NCBI GenBank assembly: GCA_965223085.1
Contig: OZ244981.1
Span: forward strand, 1,054,001 to 1,118,000
Length of the DNA stretch: 64,000 nucleotides
Direction: 5' to 3'
DNA from: CBDCVO01 sp965223085
GTDB taxonomy: Bacteria; Pseudomonadota; Gammaproteobacteria; Ga0077536
Positions 52,685-62,319 of this stretch are shown one piece after another; positions within the stretch are counted from its first letter, which is position 1; every line of letters begins with the position of its first letter. A model generated the notes under the pieces. The model saw only the letters and a program-made list of their open reading frames with translations. It had not been told where the DNA came from and did not search any database. The translations under genes were made by a program, and so were the position numbers.

Positions 52685-53740
52685 ATGCAAGACCCACCCG
52701 ACAAGCCGCTGACCTACGCCGACGCGGGTGTCGACATCAAACGCGGCGCGGCGCTCGTAGAACGCATCAAACCCGCAGTCAAAACGACGTTTCGCAACGG
52801 TGTGATCGGCGGTCTCGGCGGCTTTGGTGGCCTCTATCAGCTCGCATCCGCATCCTACTCCGAACCCATCTTGGTCTCGAGCACGGACGGTGTGGGCACC
52901 AAGCTCATGCTCGCCATTGCGCTCGCGCGCCACGACACCATCGGCATTGACTTAGTCGCTATGTGTGTCAATGACATCGTGGTCCAAGGTGCCGAGCCCT
53001 TGTTTTTTCTCGATTACTTCGCCTGCGGCCGTCTTGATGTTGCAACAGCCACCACCGTGATCGAAGGCATCGCGGCCGGTTGTCGTCAAGCAGGCGCTGC
53101 CTTGCTCGGTGGTGAAACCGCAGAAATGCCGGCTCTGTATGCTGAGGGACATTATGACCTGGCGGGTTTTGCCGTTGGCGTGGTCGAAGCAGCGCAAATC
53201 ATCGACGGCCGTCGGGTAAGCGCAGGTGATGTGATTTTGGGGCTCGCCTCCGAGGGCTTGCATGCGAACGGATATTCATTGGTGCGCGGCATTATCGAAC
53301 GCGATCAGATCGCTTATGATTTCGTGCTCGGCGAACAAATATTGGCCGACGCACTGCTGCGCCCGACCCGAATTTATGTTCCCGCCGTGCTCAAAGTCAG
53401 TCGCGAACTCGACTTGCATGCCTTGGCGCATATCACGGGCGGCGGCATCAGCGACAACCTACCCCGTGTGTTACCGCCGCATACCTGCGCCAACATCGAC
53501 CTCGATGCCTGGCGTCCCGGGGCCATTTTTGAGTGGCTACAGCTAGCCGGGCCAGTGAGCGAGGCGGAGATGTTGCGGACCTTCAACTGCGGTCTCGGGA
53601 TGCTGGTGGTCGTCGCGCCCGCTGCGGTTCCGGCGGCGACAAAGTTATTCACAGAGGCAGGCGAGTCAGTGTACGAAATCGGACGCATCGCAAGCCACGA
53701 CGGCGCGCCAACAGTCAAATATGCAGGCAGTTTGTTCTAG
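52685..53740 (+). CDS. purM: Phosphoribosylformylglycinamidine cyclo-ligase
   Basis: 351 residues, full length. ATP-grasp-like PurM fold with LVSSTDGVGTKLMLAIALAR, CVNDIVVQGAEPLFFLDYFA, ALLGGETAEMPALYAEGHYD, LASEGLHANGYSLVRGI and ITGGGISDNLPRVLP. Catalyses ring closure to aminoimidazole ribonucleotide in purine synthesis. Divergent from the DUF2066 gene across 76 bp of AT-rich DNA that likely holds both promoters. The usual partner purN is not next to it. Confidence 0.95.
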   Translation: MQDPPDKPLTYADAGVDIKRGAALVERIKPAVKTTFRNGVIGGLGGFGGLYQLASASYSEPILVSSTDGVGTKLMLAIALARHDTIGIDLVAMCVNDIVVQGAEPLFFLDYFACGRLDVATATTVIEGIAAGCRQAGAALLGGETAEMPALYAEGHYDLAGFAVGVVEAAQIIDGRRVSAGDVILGLASEGLHANGYSLVRGIIERDQIAYDFVLGEQILADALLRPTRIYVPAVLKVSRELDLHALAHITGGGISDNLPRVLPPHTCANIDLDAWRPGAIFEWLQLAGPVSEAEMLRTFNCGLGMLVVVAPAAVPAATKLFTEAGESVYEIGRIASHDGAPTVKYAGSLF

Positions 53741-53766
53741 CCCGGAAATAAAACCTGTCGCGCCGC

Positions 53767-54531
53767 CTACTTCCCCTTTACGCGCTGCTCAATGGCGGTG
53801 AGAAATCCTCGCCAGATTTGCACCTCGCTATGCGTTAAATCCACGCGATTGATAAGCCGACGCAAACGCCTAGCGAGCAAACGCGGATAACGGGGATCCC
53901 GATAACCAACCGTCGTCATCACCCGCGTCAAATGTTCGAATAAGTGTTCGCGCTCACGCGCTGTCGCGCGAGCTTCGCGATCGCTATGGCTTACACGCGC
54001 CGAGTCGAGTGCTGCTAAGCGCAATTCGTAAGCACACAGTTGCACGGCTTGCGCGAGGTTCAAGGAGCTGAAAGACGGGCTGCTCGGGATCCGGATTACG
54101 CGCTGACAAAGTTCGAGCTCGGTGTTGCTCAACCCCGAGTGTTCGCGACCGAACACGAACGCGATCGCGCTGTCCGAAGGCACCCCAGCCAACCACTCAG
54201 CAGCCGCGCGGGGCATCATTATGGGCCACTCCAAGTGCCGTGCACGGGCACTCGTGCCAACAACATAGTGAATGTCCTGCAAGGCGCTCGCTAGGTCTGC
54301 GTGCACACTCGCCTGCACGAGAATATCGTCCGCGCCAGATGCCCGCGCCGTCGCCTCTGCGCTCGGAAAGATCTTGGGCGCAACCAGCGCGAGGCGCTGC
54401 AACCCCATGGTTTTCATCGCTCTCGCCGCAGCACCAATATTGCCGGGATGGGTCGTCGCCACAAGCACGATCGTCACCCGATCGAGCAGCTCATGTACCG
54501 TCCCACCGTCTTGGTCGCCCGAAATACTCAC
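53767..54531 (-). CDS. trmJ: tRNA (cytidine/uridine-2'-O-)-methyltransferase TrmJ
   Basis: 254 residues from GTG 54531; the open frame continues to 54876 only because it runs antisense to suhB. SPOUT methyltransferase: IVLVATTHPGNIGAAARAMK, GLQRLALVAPK, FVFGREHSGLSNTELELCQR and IPSSPSFSSLNLAQAVQLCA, the knotted SAM site. The C-terminal helical extension includes REHLFEHLTRVMTTVGY. Methylates the 2'-O of position 32 in several tRNAs. Divergent from suhB by 57 bp, as in many Gammaproteobacteria. Confidence 0.92.
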   Translation of the reverse strand: MSISGDQDGGTVHELLDRVTIVLVATTHPGNIGAAARAMKTMGLQRLALVAPKIFPSAEATARASGADDILVQASVHADLASALQDIHYVVGTSARARHLEWPIMMPRAAAEWLAGVPSDSAIAFVFGREHSGLSNTELELCQRVIRIPSSPSFSSLNLAQAVQLCAYELRLAALDSARVSHSDREARATAREREHLFEHLTRVMTTVGYRDPRYPRLLARRLRRLINRVDLTHSEVQIWRGFLTAIEQRVKGK

Positions 54532-54588
54532 CCGTTCCGATGCCGCGCTTGCTAGAATAGGTGCCCATTGTAGGTCTCGGATCCCCAA

Positions 54589-55395
54589 ATGCACCCCATG
54601 TTGAATATCGCGATCCGCGCTGCGCGGCGCGCCGGCGATATTATCGTCCGCAACATGGATCGTGCGCACGACTTGCCGGTCGATATCAAAGGGCGTCGCG
54701 ACTACGTCTCTCAAGTCGACCGCGATGCGGAAAATGCGATTATCGACGTCTTGCACAAAGCGTATCCGGATCACGAAATATTGGCCGAGGAATCCGGAAG
54801 CCACGGTCACAGCGATCACGCGTGGATCATCGATCCGTTGGACGGCACCACGAATTTTTTGCATGGTTATCCGCAATTCGCGATATCGATCGCCTTGCGG
54901 GTGAAAGGCGCGCTCGATCAGGGCGTGGTTTATGACCCCACCCGCGATGAACTTTTCACGGCAAGCCGTGGCGCCGGGGCCTTATTGAACAACCGCCGCA
55001 TCCGCGCGAGCAAAGTCCATAAACTGGAACAAGCACTGCTCGCCACTGGTTTTCCATTTCGAACGGAGGCAATGGTGAGACCCTATTTGCGCGGTTTTGA
55101 AAGCCTCATGCGAGAATGCGCCGGGATCCGTCGTGCCGGCGCTGCGGCCCTAGATCTAGCCTACGTCGCCTGCGGACGCGTCGACGGCTTTTGGGAATAC
55201 GGGCTGAAACCTTGGGATATCGCCGCGGGCGCGTTGCTGGTCAGCGAAGCCGGTGGAATAGTAGGGGGGATTGCGGAGCGGGAAGTCCTAAAAACCGGGG
55301 ACATCATTGCGGCGAATGCGGCCATTTATCAGCATCTAAGTCACATCGTTAATCAATGTGACAAGGCCGACGTAACCGTTCGCGAAGCTGACTAG
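54589..55395 (+). CDS. suhB: Inositol-1-monophosphatase family protein SuhB
   Basis: 268 residues. Metal and substrate motifs: EILAEESGSHGHSDHAWIID, then DPLDGTTNFLHGYPQF, and the C-terminal GLKPWDIAAGALLVSEAGGI. Dephosphorylates inositol phosphates in vitro; in enterobacteria SuhB also joins the rRNA antitermination complex. Intact, standard length. The glycan locus begins 22 bp later with a different base composition. Confidence 0.92.
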   Translation: MHPMLNIAIRAARRAGDIIVRNMDRAHDLPVDIKGRRDYVSQVDRDAENAIIDVLHKAYPDHEILAEESGSHGHSDHAWIIDPLDGTTNFLHGYPQFAISIALRVKGALDQGVVYDPTRDELFTASRGAGALLNNRRIRASKVHKLEQALLATGFPFRTEAMVRPYLRGFESLMRECAGIRRAGAAALDLAYVACGRVDGFWEYGLKPWDIAAGALLVSEAGGIVGGIAEREVLKTGDIIAANAAIYQHLSHIVNQCDKADVTVREAD

Positions 55396-55417
55396 CGGTT
55401 CATTCGGGCTTGCACGG

Positions 55418-56629
55418 TTGAAAGTACTAGTCCTGACGACAACGTACCCGCGCTGGGACGACGACACTGAACCGGCATTCGTACATGAACTCAATCGACG
55501 TTTGGTGGAACACGGTCATGAAGTAGATGTGCTTACACCACATCACCCGGGCGCCACTACGCACGCCCGCATGGACGGTGTTACGGTGCTCAGATTTCGT
55601 TATTTTTTTTCGCGCTACGAGATCCTCGCCGGCGATGGTGGGATCGTTGCGCGTTTACGGCGACAGAAAGTTACAGTGCTATTACTGCCGTTTTTTGCCG
55701 CCAGTTTTTTTCTACACTATTGCCGCGCGCTTATAAACAGCTCCTACGATGTCATACACACACATTGGCTCATCCCGCAAGGGCTATTGGCTGCAACCGC
55801 CGCCTGCCTTCCCGGGCACCGACCGCCATTCATTGCTACATCGCATGGCGGTGATCTCTTTGCGTTGCGGGGTCGCATGTTTCGGGGTTTGCGCAGGTGG
55901 GTTAGCCGACACGCAGCTCGCATAACAGTTGTAAGCCGCTACATGCAGCAGGTACTGACAGGGGAAGGCGTTGACGCCGACAAAATCGACGTAATCCCAA
56001 TGGGTGTCGACTTACATAACCGGTTTCACCCCCTACCCGGCGTTGAGCGTGATGTGACTCGGATCATCTTCGTCGGCCGCTTAGTCGAAAAGAAAGGCGT
56101 GCGCTATCTACTCGAAGCATTTTCTCGACTACGACCCCATCATCCAACAGCGCAGTTAGCGATCGTCGGCGACGGACCGTTACGAGAAGAGCTCGTGAAC
56201 TTGTCCGATAAGTTGGATATTAGCGCACATGTTGAATTTCTCGGCGCGCGGCCACAGGCGGAGCTACCGGCGCTCTATTCGCGCGCGGCCGTAGCTGTCG
56301 TACCGTCGGTGGTTGACGCTTTAGGTGACCAAGAAGGCTTGGGTTTGGTAACGATCGAAGCATTGGGGTGTGGTTGTGCCGTAGTCGCTTCCGACCTGCC
56401 GGCGATTCGTGACGTGATCCGGCACAGCAGAAACTGTATATTCGCCTTGCCCGGCGATCCGGATGATTTGGGGGCAAAGATTTCTGATTTACTGGTCGCC
56501 GCGCCAGACAGAAAACCCAATGACATAGAAGTCGAGCTGATCGCTAAGTTTTCGTGGGAAACAGTAGCCGATCGCTACGCCAAGCTGCTAAACGAAGTAG
56601 CGCATAATTCAAGCGCGCGCCTCAATTAA
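55418..56629 (+). CDS. Glycosyltransferase family 4
   Basis: 403 residues, GT-B fold. The N-terminal domain begins KVLVLTTTYPRWDDDTEPAF with HTHWLIPQGLLAA and TSHGGDLFALRG. The C-terminal donor domain has IIFVGRLVEKKGVRYLLEAF and the E-x7-E signature in EGLGLVTIEALGCGCAVVAS. Transfers an activated sugar, probably to a lipid-linked glycan. The only suitable start is TTG 55418 without a strong ribosome site; suhB is only 22 bp upstream, so coupling is possible. First gene of a lower-GC surface-glycan locus. Confidence 0.85.
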   Translation: MKVLVLTTTYPRWDDDTEPAFVHELNRRLVEHGHEVDVLTPHHPGATTHARMDGVTVLRFRYFFSRYEILAGDGGIVARLRRQKVTVLLLPFFAASFFLHYCRALINSSYDVIHTHWLIPQGLLAATAACLPGHRPPFIATSHGGDLFALRGRMFRGLRRWVSRHAARITVVSRYMQQVLTGEGVDADKIDVIPMGVDLHNRFHPLPGVERDVTRIIFVGRLVEKKGVRYLLEAFSRLRPHHPTAQLAIVGDGPLREELVNLSDKLDISAHVEFLGARPQAELPALYSRAAVAVVPSVVDALGDQEGLGLVTIEALGCGCAVVASDLPAIRDVIRHSRNCIFALPGDPDDLGAKISDLLVAAPDRKPNDIEVELIAKFSWETVADRYAKLLNEVAHNSSARLN

Positions 56630-56643
56630 CATCGGGCTATTGT

Positions 56644-57549
56644 ATGAGCGAGTTCAGCGACACAAGCACAAAAACGTTAAGCATCGTGCTGCCCGCGAAA
56701 AACGAGGCATCAGGACTCGGCACTTTACTACCCCAGCTCAGATCTCATTACCCACATGCGGAAATTATCGTGGTTGACGATGGCAGCACCGACAATACCG
56801 CCGAAGTATGTGAACAACATGCGATCAAACGTCTTCATCACCCCTATTCAATGGGGAATGGTGCAGCGATCAAATCTGGGACACGCCAAGCCGAAGGAAA
56901 TATCATCGTGTTCATGGATGCGGATGGGCAGCATGATCCGAGCGAAATAGAAAAATTAGTGGGAAAACTGGACGCCGGTTTTGAAATGGCGGTTGGGGCG
57001 CGCGCCTGGGACACGCACGCATCGCTCGGTAGAAAACTCGCGAACAAGATCTATAATCGGTTTGCCGGATATATGACCGGGCAACAAATTTTCGATCTAA
57101 CTTCTGGATTCCGGGCCGTCCGGGCGCGCCATTTCAAGCGTTTTCTTTATTTACTCCCGAACGGATTTTCTTACCCGGCGACCTCTACGATGGCATTCTT
57201 CCGCGCCGGTTTACCCGTCGCTTATGTGCCGATCCGTGCCCAACAAAGAGCCGGCAAAAGCCACATTCGGATTATCGAAGACGGAATTCGCTTTTTGATG
57301 ATCATCACGAAAATCGGGACGTTATTTTCTCCGATGCGGCTATTTGCGCCTCTCAGCGCCGGATTGTTTGCAATCGGGCTCGCGTACTACGGATTTACTT
57401 ACATCACGACGCACCGTTTCACGAACATGAGTGCGCTATTACTTACCTCGGGTTTGTTGATTTTTCTGATCGGGATCGTAGCCGAACTTATTTCGTCTTT
57501 GCACTACCGGGAAGTCGAGTTCGGTCGACGTTTGACGAAACGGGATTGA
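56644..57549 (+). CDS. Family 2 glycosyltransferase, polyprenyl-phosphate sugar synthase type
   Basis: 301 residues. GT-A domain: SIVLPAKNEASGLGTLLPQL, EIIVVDDGSTDNTAEVCEQH, IIVFMDADGQHDPSEIEKLV (DxD-type), DLTSGFRAVRARHFKRFLYL. It ends with two or three membrane helices (LSAGLFAIGLAYYGFTYITT, LLLTSGLLIFLIGIVAELIS). This matches dolichol- or undecaprenyl-phosphate mannose/glucose synthases, which load a lipid carrier with one sugar at the inner membrane. Follows the GT4 gene by 14 bp. Confidence 0.85.
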   Translation: MSEFSDTSTKTLSIVLPAKNEASGLGTLLPQLRSHYPHAEIIVVDDGSTDNTAEVCEQHAIKRLHHPYSMGNGAAIKSGTRQAEGNIIVFMDADGQHDPSEIEKLVGKLDAGFEMAVGARAWDTHASLGRKLANKIYNRFAGYMTGQQIFDLTSGFRAVRARHFKRFLYLLPNGFSYPATSTMAFFRAGLPVAYVPIRAQQRAGKSHIRIIEDGIRFLMIITKIGTLFSPMRLFAPLSAGLFAIGLAYYGFTYITTHRFTNMSALLLTSGLLIFLIGIVAELISSLHYREVEFGRRLTKRD

Positions 57550-57716
57550 TCAACAATGAGCTGCTGCCAAGACCGCAACTTGCGCCGCAGTACGAGTTGT
57601 TAGCAACGCCAATGGCCAGCAAATTGAATTCATTTTCGAATGAGCACTCCTTCGCGCTGGCCTATGAAATCCCAATCGCGCGGCATGGGATTCGGGTCGT
57701 GCCGAGTACAATATAG
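57546..57716 (+). CDS. Possible small ORF (uncertain)
   Basis: A TTG-started frame overlapping the preceding stop encodes 56 residues (INNELLPRPQLAPQYELLAT then MASKLNSFSNEHSFALAYEI). The composition is protein-like and unlike the surrounding frames, but there is no ribosome site and I recognise no family. It may be the tail of a lost gene. The rest of 57717-57863 shows nothing. Confidence 0.2.
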   Translation: MINNELLPRPQLAPQYELLATPMASKLNSFSNEHSFALAYEIPIARHGIRVVPSTI

Positions 57717-57863
57717 AACCAGTTCCAGGCGCATATTATCGTTGAAAAATGCAGCTTTTCAACGCGCCCATATGTGGAGTCGATTTCCCATATCGCTTGA
57801 AAATATTTACGTTAAAGCGATTCAGTGGAATGAGATAAACGCGCACAACATTCTTATTTACAG

Positions 57864-58667
57864 CTACGCCGAAAGGAATTCGGATAAGCTGCATCGTGGT
57901 AAAATCTCCAGCTTACCGCCGACGGTCGCGTTGAAAAGCTGGCGACCAGAACCAATGTAAACATCCCTCGCGATGCTATATGCGTACTCACTAAGTGGCA
58001 AGTCCGGCAGCTGCCATGCAACACCTCCAGCAAAGTAATTTTTGTCGAAATGACTTTCATCAACCGCGTCAGATTGGACGGTCGCGTGCGCCGGACCTTT
58101 GGTTGCGAAATTGTGATCGCAGCCGATCACGGCGACCCGCTCGAATCCCATATGGTAGGCAAGTTGCATTGCTACAAACGTCACCGTACCCCCGGTGCTA
58201 ATACTGATCGAGCAATCTCTTGCAAACTTACCAAGGCTTTTGGTGTCGGTATGTAGCCAAGTAACGTTATTACGGTCGGCGATCCATTCTACCGCGACGC
58301 GATCCAGAAAGAGTGGGATATCAGTTTCGTTAAAGAAACTCGAATTCTGTTCCAATACGAACTGATTGATAGCGACAATGCAATCGGGTCTGAATGCAGA
58401 CTTATCGAATAGGAGGTTAATTTTGTTTAGGCCAAAACAGTACACACCTTCCAGCAATTCTAAAGATGTTTTTAGTAGGCTTGGTCCGTTGCAGACGATC
58501 ACCGCACTCTCGCCGGGTTGAGTATCCCGTAACCGGTTTAATGTGCGGCGAGAAGACCAACTGCGTGGGTCAAAATCCCAGCGCAGGCGACTCCAAATCT
58601 GCCCGCCAGCCTGGAGATATGGATTGATCACAGGTCGATTATTCAGCAATGGCGTTGCGGGCATCAC
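57864..58667 (-). CDS. DUF115-family protein (MptE/Maf-like)
   Basis: 267 residues. ESAVIVCNGPSLLKTSLELL is the DUF115 nucleotide-binding loop. Then come FGLNKINLLFDKSAFRPDCI, FARDCSISISTGGTVTFVAM and GFERVAVIGCDHNFAT. The family includes archaeal hydroxymethylpterin kinases and bacterial motility-accessory (Maf-type) or surface-glycan glycosyltransferases. Within a glycan locus the last role is more likely. It is on the minus strand, opposite the two genes before it, 73 bp downstream of the flippase gene stop. Confidence 0.7.
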   Translation of the reverse strand: MMPATPLLNNRPVINPYLQAGGQIWSRLRWDFDPRSWSSRRTLNRLRDTQPGESAVIVCNGPSLLKTSLELLEGVYCFGLNKINLLFDKSAFRPDCIVAINQFVLEQNSSFFNETDIPLFLDRVAVEWIADRNNVTWLHTDTKSLGKFARDCSISISTGGTVTFVAMQLAYHMGFERVAVIGCDHNFATKGPAHATVQSDAVDESHFDKNYFAGGVAWQLPDLPLSEYAYSIARDVYIGSGRQLFNATVGGKLEILPRCSLSEFLSA

Positions 58668-58740
58668 TTTGCTCCTGGTGTAGATTAAACGACTAGACTT
58701 GCAGTTCCGAACAATGCCATTCCACTGATCCTAAAACGCT

Positions 58741-60249
58741 TTAAAGCATTTCGCATCCAACCCAGATCAGTAGAAGCAGAAAAGGAGGCAGTGCCGCACG
58801 AGACTCAAACGCCAAAATGTCGATCTCAAATGCACGATACGAACGACGCGCCGAATACCACGCGTAGAATCCGGCGTTACCTGCCAGAATTGCCAATGGA
58901 ATTGCGATGATCCCAACAATCGGGAACAGCGCGATACCGCTGCTTAGAAAGATCACACCGCTGACGCCGTTAGCGATATGCCAGAGAATATCATTGGTCG
59001 TACTATAGAGCTGAAGATGCATGGCACCGTAGCGCTCGACAAAATATGCGACACTCATAACGCACCAGAAGAATGGTGATACAAAGTTCGTTTGGCTCCC
59101 CAGTAATGTAAGTATCGGTTCGATGAAAACGGCAACGCTCAGGGCTCCCGCAAGATAACACCAGTACGACCAAGCCATGCCATGGCGCGCTACAGCACGC
59201 GCAGTAACAAGATCGCCTGACGCACGAAAACGCGCGAGTCGTGGCAAGCGAGTATAGAATGGTGCCTGCGAAAACTGTGAAATGGCTTGAATAAAACGGA
59301 CGGCCAACAAATACGCTGCCGCCACATCAGGAGCCACAACTCGAGTAACGACAAACGCGCTGAGTTGCATCGTTCCGAACCCGCACCAAATCCCGACAGC
59401 GCTTCGCCACGCTGCTGGCCACACTGCAGTTATGACAATTGGATCCATTACTGTACGCACTGTTGTCAGTCGGATAGGGGCAATCCGACGACAAAGCCAC
59501 ACATTACGTAGCACGCCGATGGCTACCCAAACTTGGCTGACTAGGACTAAACCAAGGAGGCCTCCGCCAGCAAGGAGTACGGCAGCGCCACTAGGGATTA
59601 CCGCCAAACCGGTTAGTGTTTCCCAACGACGTAATACCGCAATGCGGTCGATACCGATCAAATACGCTGAGTAACGACTGCCCCAGAGCGCCAAAATCGT
59701 CGCAACAAAAGTCGCGCCGAAAGCGACCCACGATTTATGCGGACTAGTCGTCGCTGCAATCGAGTGGGCCATCGCGGTTACCCCGCCAAGGGATAGCAGT
59801 GCGATGGAGGCTAAAGTTAATCGGCGGTAAATCGCGACCGTAGTACCTAGCACTGCGGATAAAGAATCGTAATTAGGTTTCTGTCCTATTTCCGCGACGT
59901 TTCCTGCGGCGCCCAGTTCCGATTTTGGAACACCAGCCATTGCAAACGCTATCATCCGCGAAAAAGTTTGACTGAACCCCATATCGAACAACAACTGAAG
60001 GCTGGCAAATGTCGTCAGCAGTAACCACACGGCGAAATCAGCCACAGGCAAGTAACGTAGCCCCAATGGTAGTAATACGATGACATTGAGTATCCGAACA
60101 GCTAGACTCGCCCAGGTGTTAAATACTGCAGAATTCCAGGCTCGGGAATAAAAAGTCGTCACGTCAGGTCGCGTAAAAAATGTGCGTCTGACACGCGCCG
60201 ATAGCTGTCGGAAACCGACAGAAAATGCTGCAGATCCGATTCTGTTCAC
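58741..60249 (-). CDS. Polysaccharide flippase (Wzx/MOP superfamily)
   Basis: 502 residues, predominantly hydrophobic with about 12-14 predicted membrane helices (LAVRILNVIVLLPLGLRYLP, FAVWLLLTTFASLQLLFDMG, FSQTFSRMIAFAMAGVP). Start ATG 60249. The pattern, including the early F-x-M-G-F-S segment, fits oligosaccharide-lipid flippases of O-antigen or exopolysaccharide loci. It would move the lipid-linked repeat across the inner membrane. Minus strand, upstream of the DUF115 gene. Confidence 0.8.
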   Translation of the reverse strand: MNRIGSAAFSVGFRQLSARVRRTFFTRPDVTTFYSRAWNSAVFNTWASLAVRILNVIVLLPLGLRYLPVADFAVWLLLTTFASLQLLFDMGFSQTFSRMIAFAMAGVPKSELGAAGNVAEIGQKPNYDSLSAVLGTTVAIYRRLTLASIALLSLGGVTAMAHSIAATTSPHKSWVAFGATFVATILALWGSRYSAYLIGIDRIAVLRRWETLTGLAVIPSGAAVLLAGGGLLGLVLVSQVWVAIGVLRNVWLCRRIAPIRLTTVRTVMDPIVITAVWPAAWRSAVGIWCGFGTMQLSAFVVTRVVAPDVAAAYLLAVRFIQAISQFSQAPFYTRLPRLARFRASGDLVTARAVARHGMAWSYWCYLAGALSVAVFIEPILTLLGSQTNFVSPFFWCVMSVAYFVERYGAMHLQLYSTTNDILWHIANGVSGVIFLSSGIALFPIVGIIAIPLAILAGNAGFYAWYSARRSYRAFEIDILAFESRAALPPFLLLLIWVGCEML

Positions 60250-60347
60250 GATATATTGTTATCGGCCGAATACCGATGGATTGGAGGAAAGACTTCCGAC
60301 GATGGGGTGAAAGAATGGCTAACACAACTACATCCAAACGAAGACAG

Positions 60348-60464
60348 CTAGGTATAAAAACCTCCAACGCGTATACGATTTAGCGGAATAAAATCGAGCG
60401 CCGTATTGAAATCCTCATCTAGCAAAATGCCGTCTTGTGTTACGGCTGCTAGTTCAACTCCCAT
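60348..60464 (-). CDS. Possible small ORF or gene remnant (uncertain)
   Basis: Begins 14 bp after the SDR stop on the same strand and encodes 38 residues (MGVELAAVTQDGILLDEDF, then NTALDFIPLNRIRVGGF). It reads like real protein but has no ribosome site and no family I know. Possibly the C-terminal scrap of a lost glycan gene. The remainder of 60250-60478 shows nothing else. Confidence 0.2.
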   Translation of the reverse strand: MGVELAAVTQDGILLDEDFNTALDFIPLNRIRVGGFYT

Positions 60465-60478
60465 CTAAATCGCGGTCA

Positions 60479-61228
60479 TTACAACGGATCGTGTAGGCGG
60501 CTGGAAATGGCGCCATCAATTTCAAGGCACGCACCCGAAATAAATCCGTTCTCTGGGCGTGCTAAGAATACGACGGCGCGGGCAATATCTCCTGGCGTAC
60601 CGATGTGACCAACTGGGTGCGCCGCCGCGAGACGTGCGCGCGCAGAGGTGTTTTCGACGAAACCGGCCTCAAGCATTGGTGTCGCCACGGCGGCGGGACA
60701 CACGGCATTTACCTGAACTCGCGCACCCAGTTCTACGGCCATTGCGCGAGTAAGTCCGTTCAGTGCGGCCTTCGTCGTGGCGTAGCACGCGAATTCTGAT
60801 TTTGTCAGATCTGCATGAATACTGGAGACGTTTACGATTTTCCCACCGCCTTTTTCCAGCTGGGGTAGCAGTTCGCGGCTGAGCACGGCCGGAGCAATAA
60901 CGTTGACCTGCATTGAGCTCAGCCAGTCCTCGTTCGATAAATTGCTAAACGGTGCAATAATTTGGATCGCTGCGTTGTTTACCAGTAAAGTGAATACGCG
61001 ACCATCCAGTATGCTGTCCACTTGTTCACGAACTTGTTTTAGACAAGCGGGATCACTCACGAGTTTTGCCAGATCGACTTCGATAAAAGCTTCTTCGTGC
61101 TGCCTAGACACTTCCTGGTCCAACCCTATGATGCTGTAACCGTCGGACTTAAGTTCCGCACAAATCGCTCGCCCTATTCCTCCGGAGGCGCCTGTAACGA
61201 GCGCGAACCTCTCGTGGTTATGATTCAA
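60479..61228 (-). CDS. Short-chain dehydrogenase/reductase
   Basis: 249 residues. The NAD(P) loop is ALVTGASGGIGRAICAELKS; NNAA at LLVNNAAIQIIAPF; catalytic Ser in NVSSIHADLTKS; the Tyr-Lys pair in CYATTKAALNGLTRAMAVEL. The C-terminal PENGFISGACLEIDGAI is typical of ketoacyl-reductase-like SDRs. Its start overlaps the stop of the 2-hydroxyacid dehydrogenase (61225) by 4 bp, so the two probably act on one intermediate, such as a modified sugar or keto acid for the glycan. Confidence 0.85.
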   Translation of the reverse strand: MNHNHERFALVTGASGGIGRAICAELKSDGYSIIGLDQEVSRQHEEAFIEVDLAKLVSDPACLKQVREQVDSILDGRVFTLLVNNAAIQIIAPFSNLSNEDWLSSMQVNVIAPAVLSRELLPQLEKGGGKIVNVSSIHADLTKSEFACYATTKAALNGLTRAMAVELGARVQVNAVCPAAVATPMLEAGFVENTSARARLAAAHPVGHIGTPGDIARAVVFLARPENGFISGACLEIDGAISSRLHDPL

Positions 61229-62160
61229 CGGTCGACTCCGAGCGACTCGAACAATAAATCGATAGCGCGATGGCTCGCGCGTAGAACGGCGTCGCTTGTA
61301 TTCGAGCCATTGTGGCTACCAAAGACACAACGACCACTTGCGCGTAGCGGTGAATCAATCGGCAGGGGTTCCTGTTCAAAGACGTCCAATGCTGCGCCAG
61401 CTACTAAACCGTCGGCGAGTGCGTCAGCCAGTGCAATTTCGTCGATTAGCGGCCCACGAGCTACATTCACAACGTTTATACCCTTTTTGGCGTGCGCGAA
61501 CGCAGCTGTATTCAGCATGTGACGATTTTGCGCCGTAAGGGCACAAGTGAACACAACAAAGTCCGCTGTTGCGAGCGCGTCTGGCCAGGTCCCAGGGCTA
61601 AATCCCGTGGAGAAATCAGCGAAATCGACCCCAGGGTCATAGACGACGATGTCCATTCCGAGTGTCGTTAAGCGGGCCCCGAGCTGGCGGCCAATGTCTC
61701 CAAAACCGACGAGTAGCACAGTCCTCCCACGCAGCGATATACCAGTCGGTTTCGACCATGCACCAGCTACGGTATCCACGTGAATGGCGAACAGATGACG
61801 CGCTAAGCCAATTACGTACGCCAGGGCGACATCGGCTACTTCTTCGCCGAACATCTGCGGCGTATTGGGGATATTCAATCCCACCTCGGATGCGGCTGAG
61901 AAGTCGATATTGTCGGTCCCGACTCCCCACTTGACGGCTGCCTTCAGGCGCCCAGCAGTGGCGGCCCGCAAAACTCGCGACGTAACAGGATCATCACCTA
62001 TGATCCATCCATCGTGATTCGGTACTAACTCCACCAGCTCTTCAACGCTGAGTGTTTGTGTTACTTCAGGCAATGAAAGTGCCATGCCCCGCGTCGTGAA
62101 ACGCGCCTCAAGTGTAGCCATATTTCGCAACATCGGCGGACAGGTCACCAAAATTCGCAT
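61225..62160 (-). CDS. D-2-hydroxyacid dehydrogenase (phosphoglycerate dehydrogenase-like)
   Basis: 311 residues. N-terminal half-domain, then Rossmann loop VLLVGFGDIGRQLGARLTTL, catalytic Arg in VNVARGPLIDEIALADALAD, Glu in GAALDVFEQEPLPIDSP, and His in CVFGSHNGSN. NAD-dependent oxidation or reduction of a 2-hydroxy or 2-keto acid. In sialic- or glyceric-acid-containing glycan loci such enzymes make the acid precursor. Coupled to the SDR downstream. Confidence 0.83.
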   Translation of the reverse strand: MRILVTCPPMLRNMATLEARFTTRGMALSLPEVTQTLSVEELVELVPNHDGWIIGDDPVTSRVLRAATAGRLKAAVKWGVGTDNIDFSAASEVGLNIPNTPQMFGEEVADVALAYVIGLARHLFAIHVDTVAGAWSKPTGISLRGRTVLLVGFGDIGRQLGARLTTLGMDIVVYDPGVDFADFSTGFSPGTWPDALATADFVVFTCALTAQNRHMLNTAAFAHAKKGINVVNVARGPLIDEIALADALADGLVAGAALDVFEQEPLPIDSPLRASGRCVFGSHNGSNTSDAVLRASHRAIDLLFESLGVDR

Positions 62161-62319
62161 TCGGGAAGATCCTGTGTTGAAAAGGTCACGCTACTGTAAG
62201 GTGTAACATTGCGGCTGGATTGGGTTGTTGTGGGCAGCTCAAGTACTGCCGGTACGGGTACGCTATTTTCAAATGGACGCCAAACCCAATACTGTCGACG
62301 CCAGGTCAATTCATTCAGC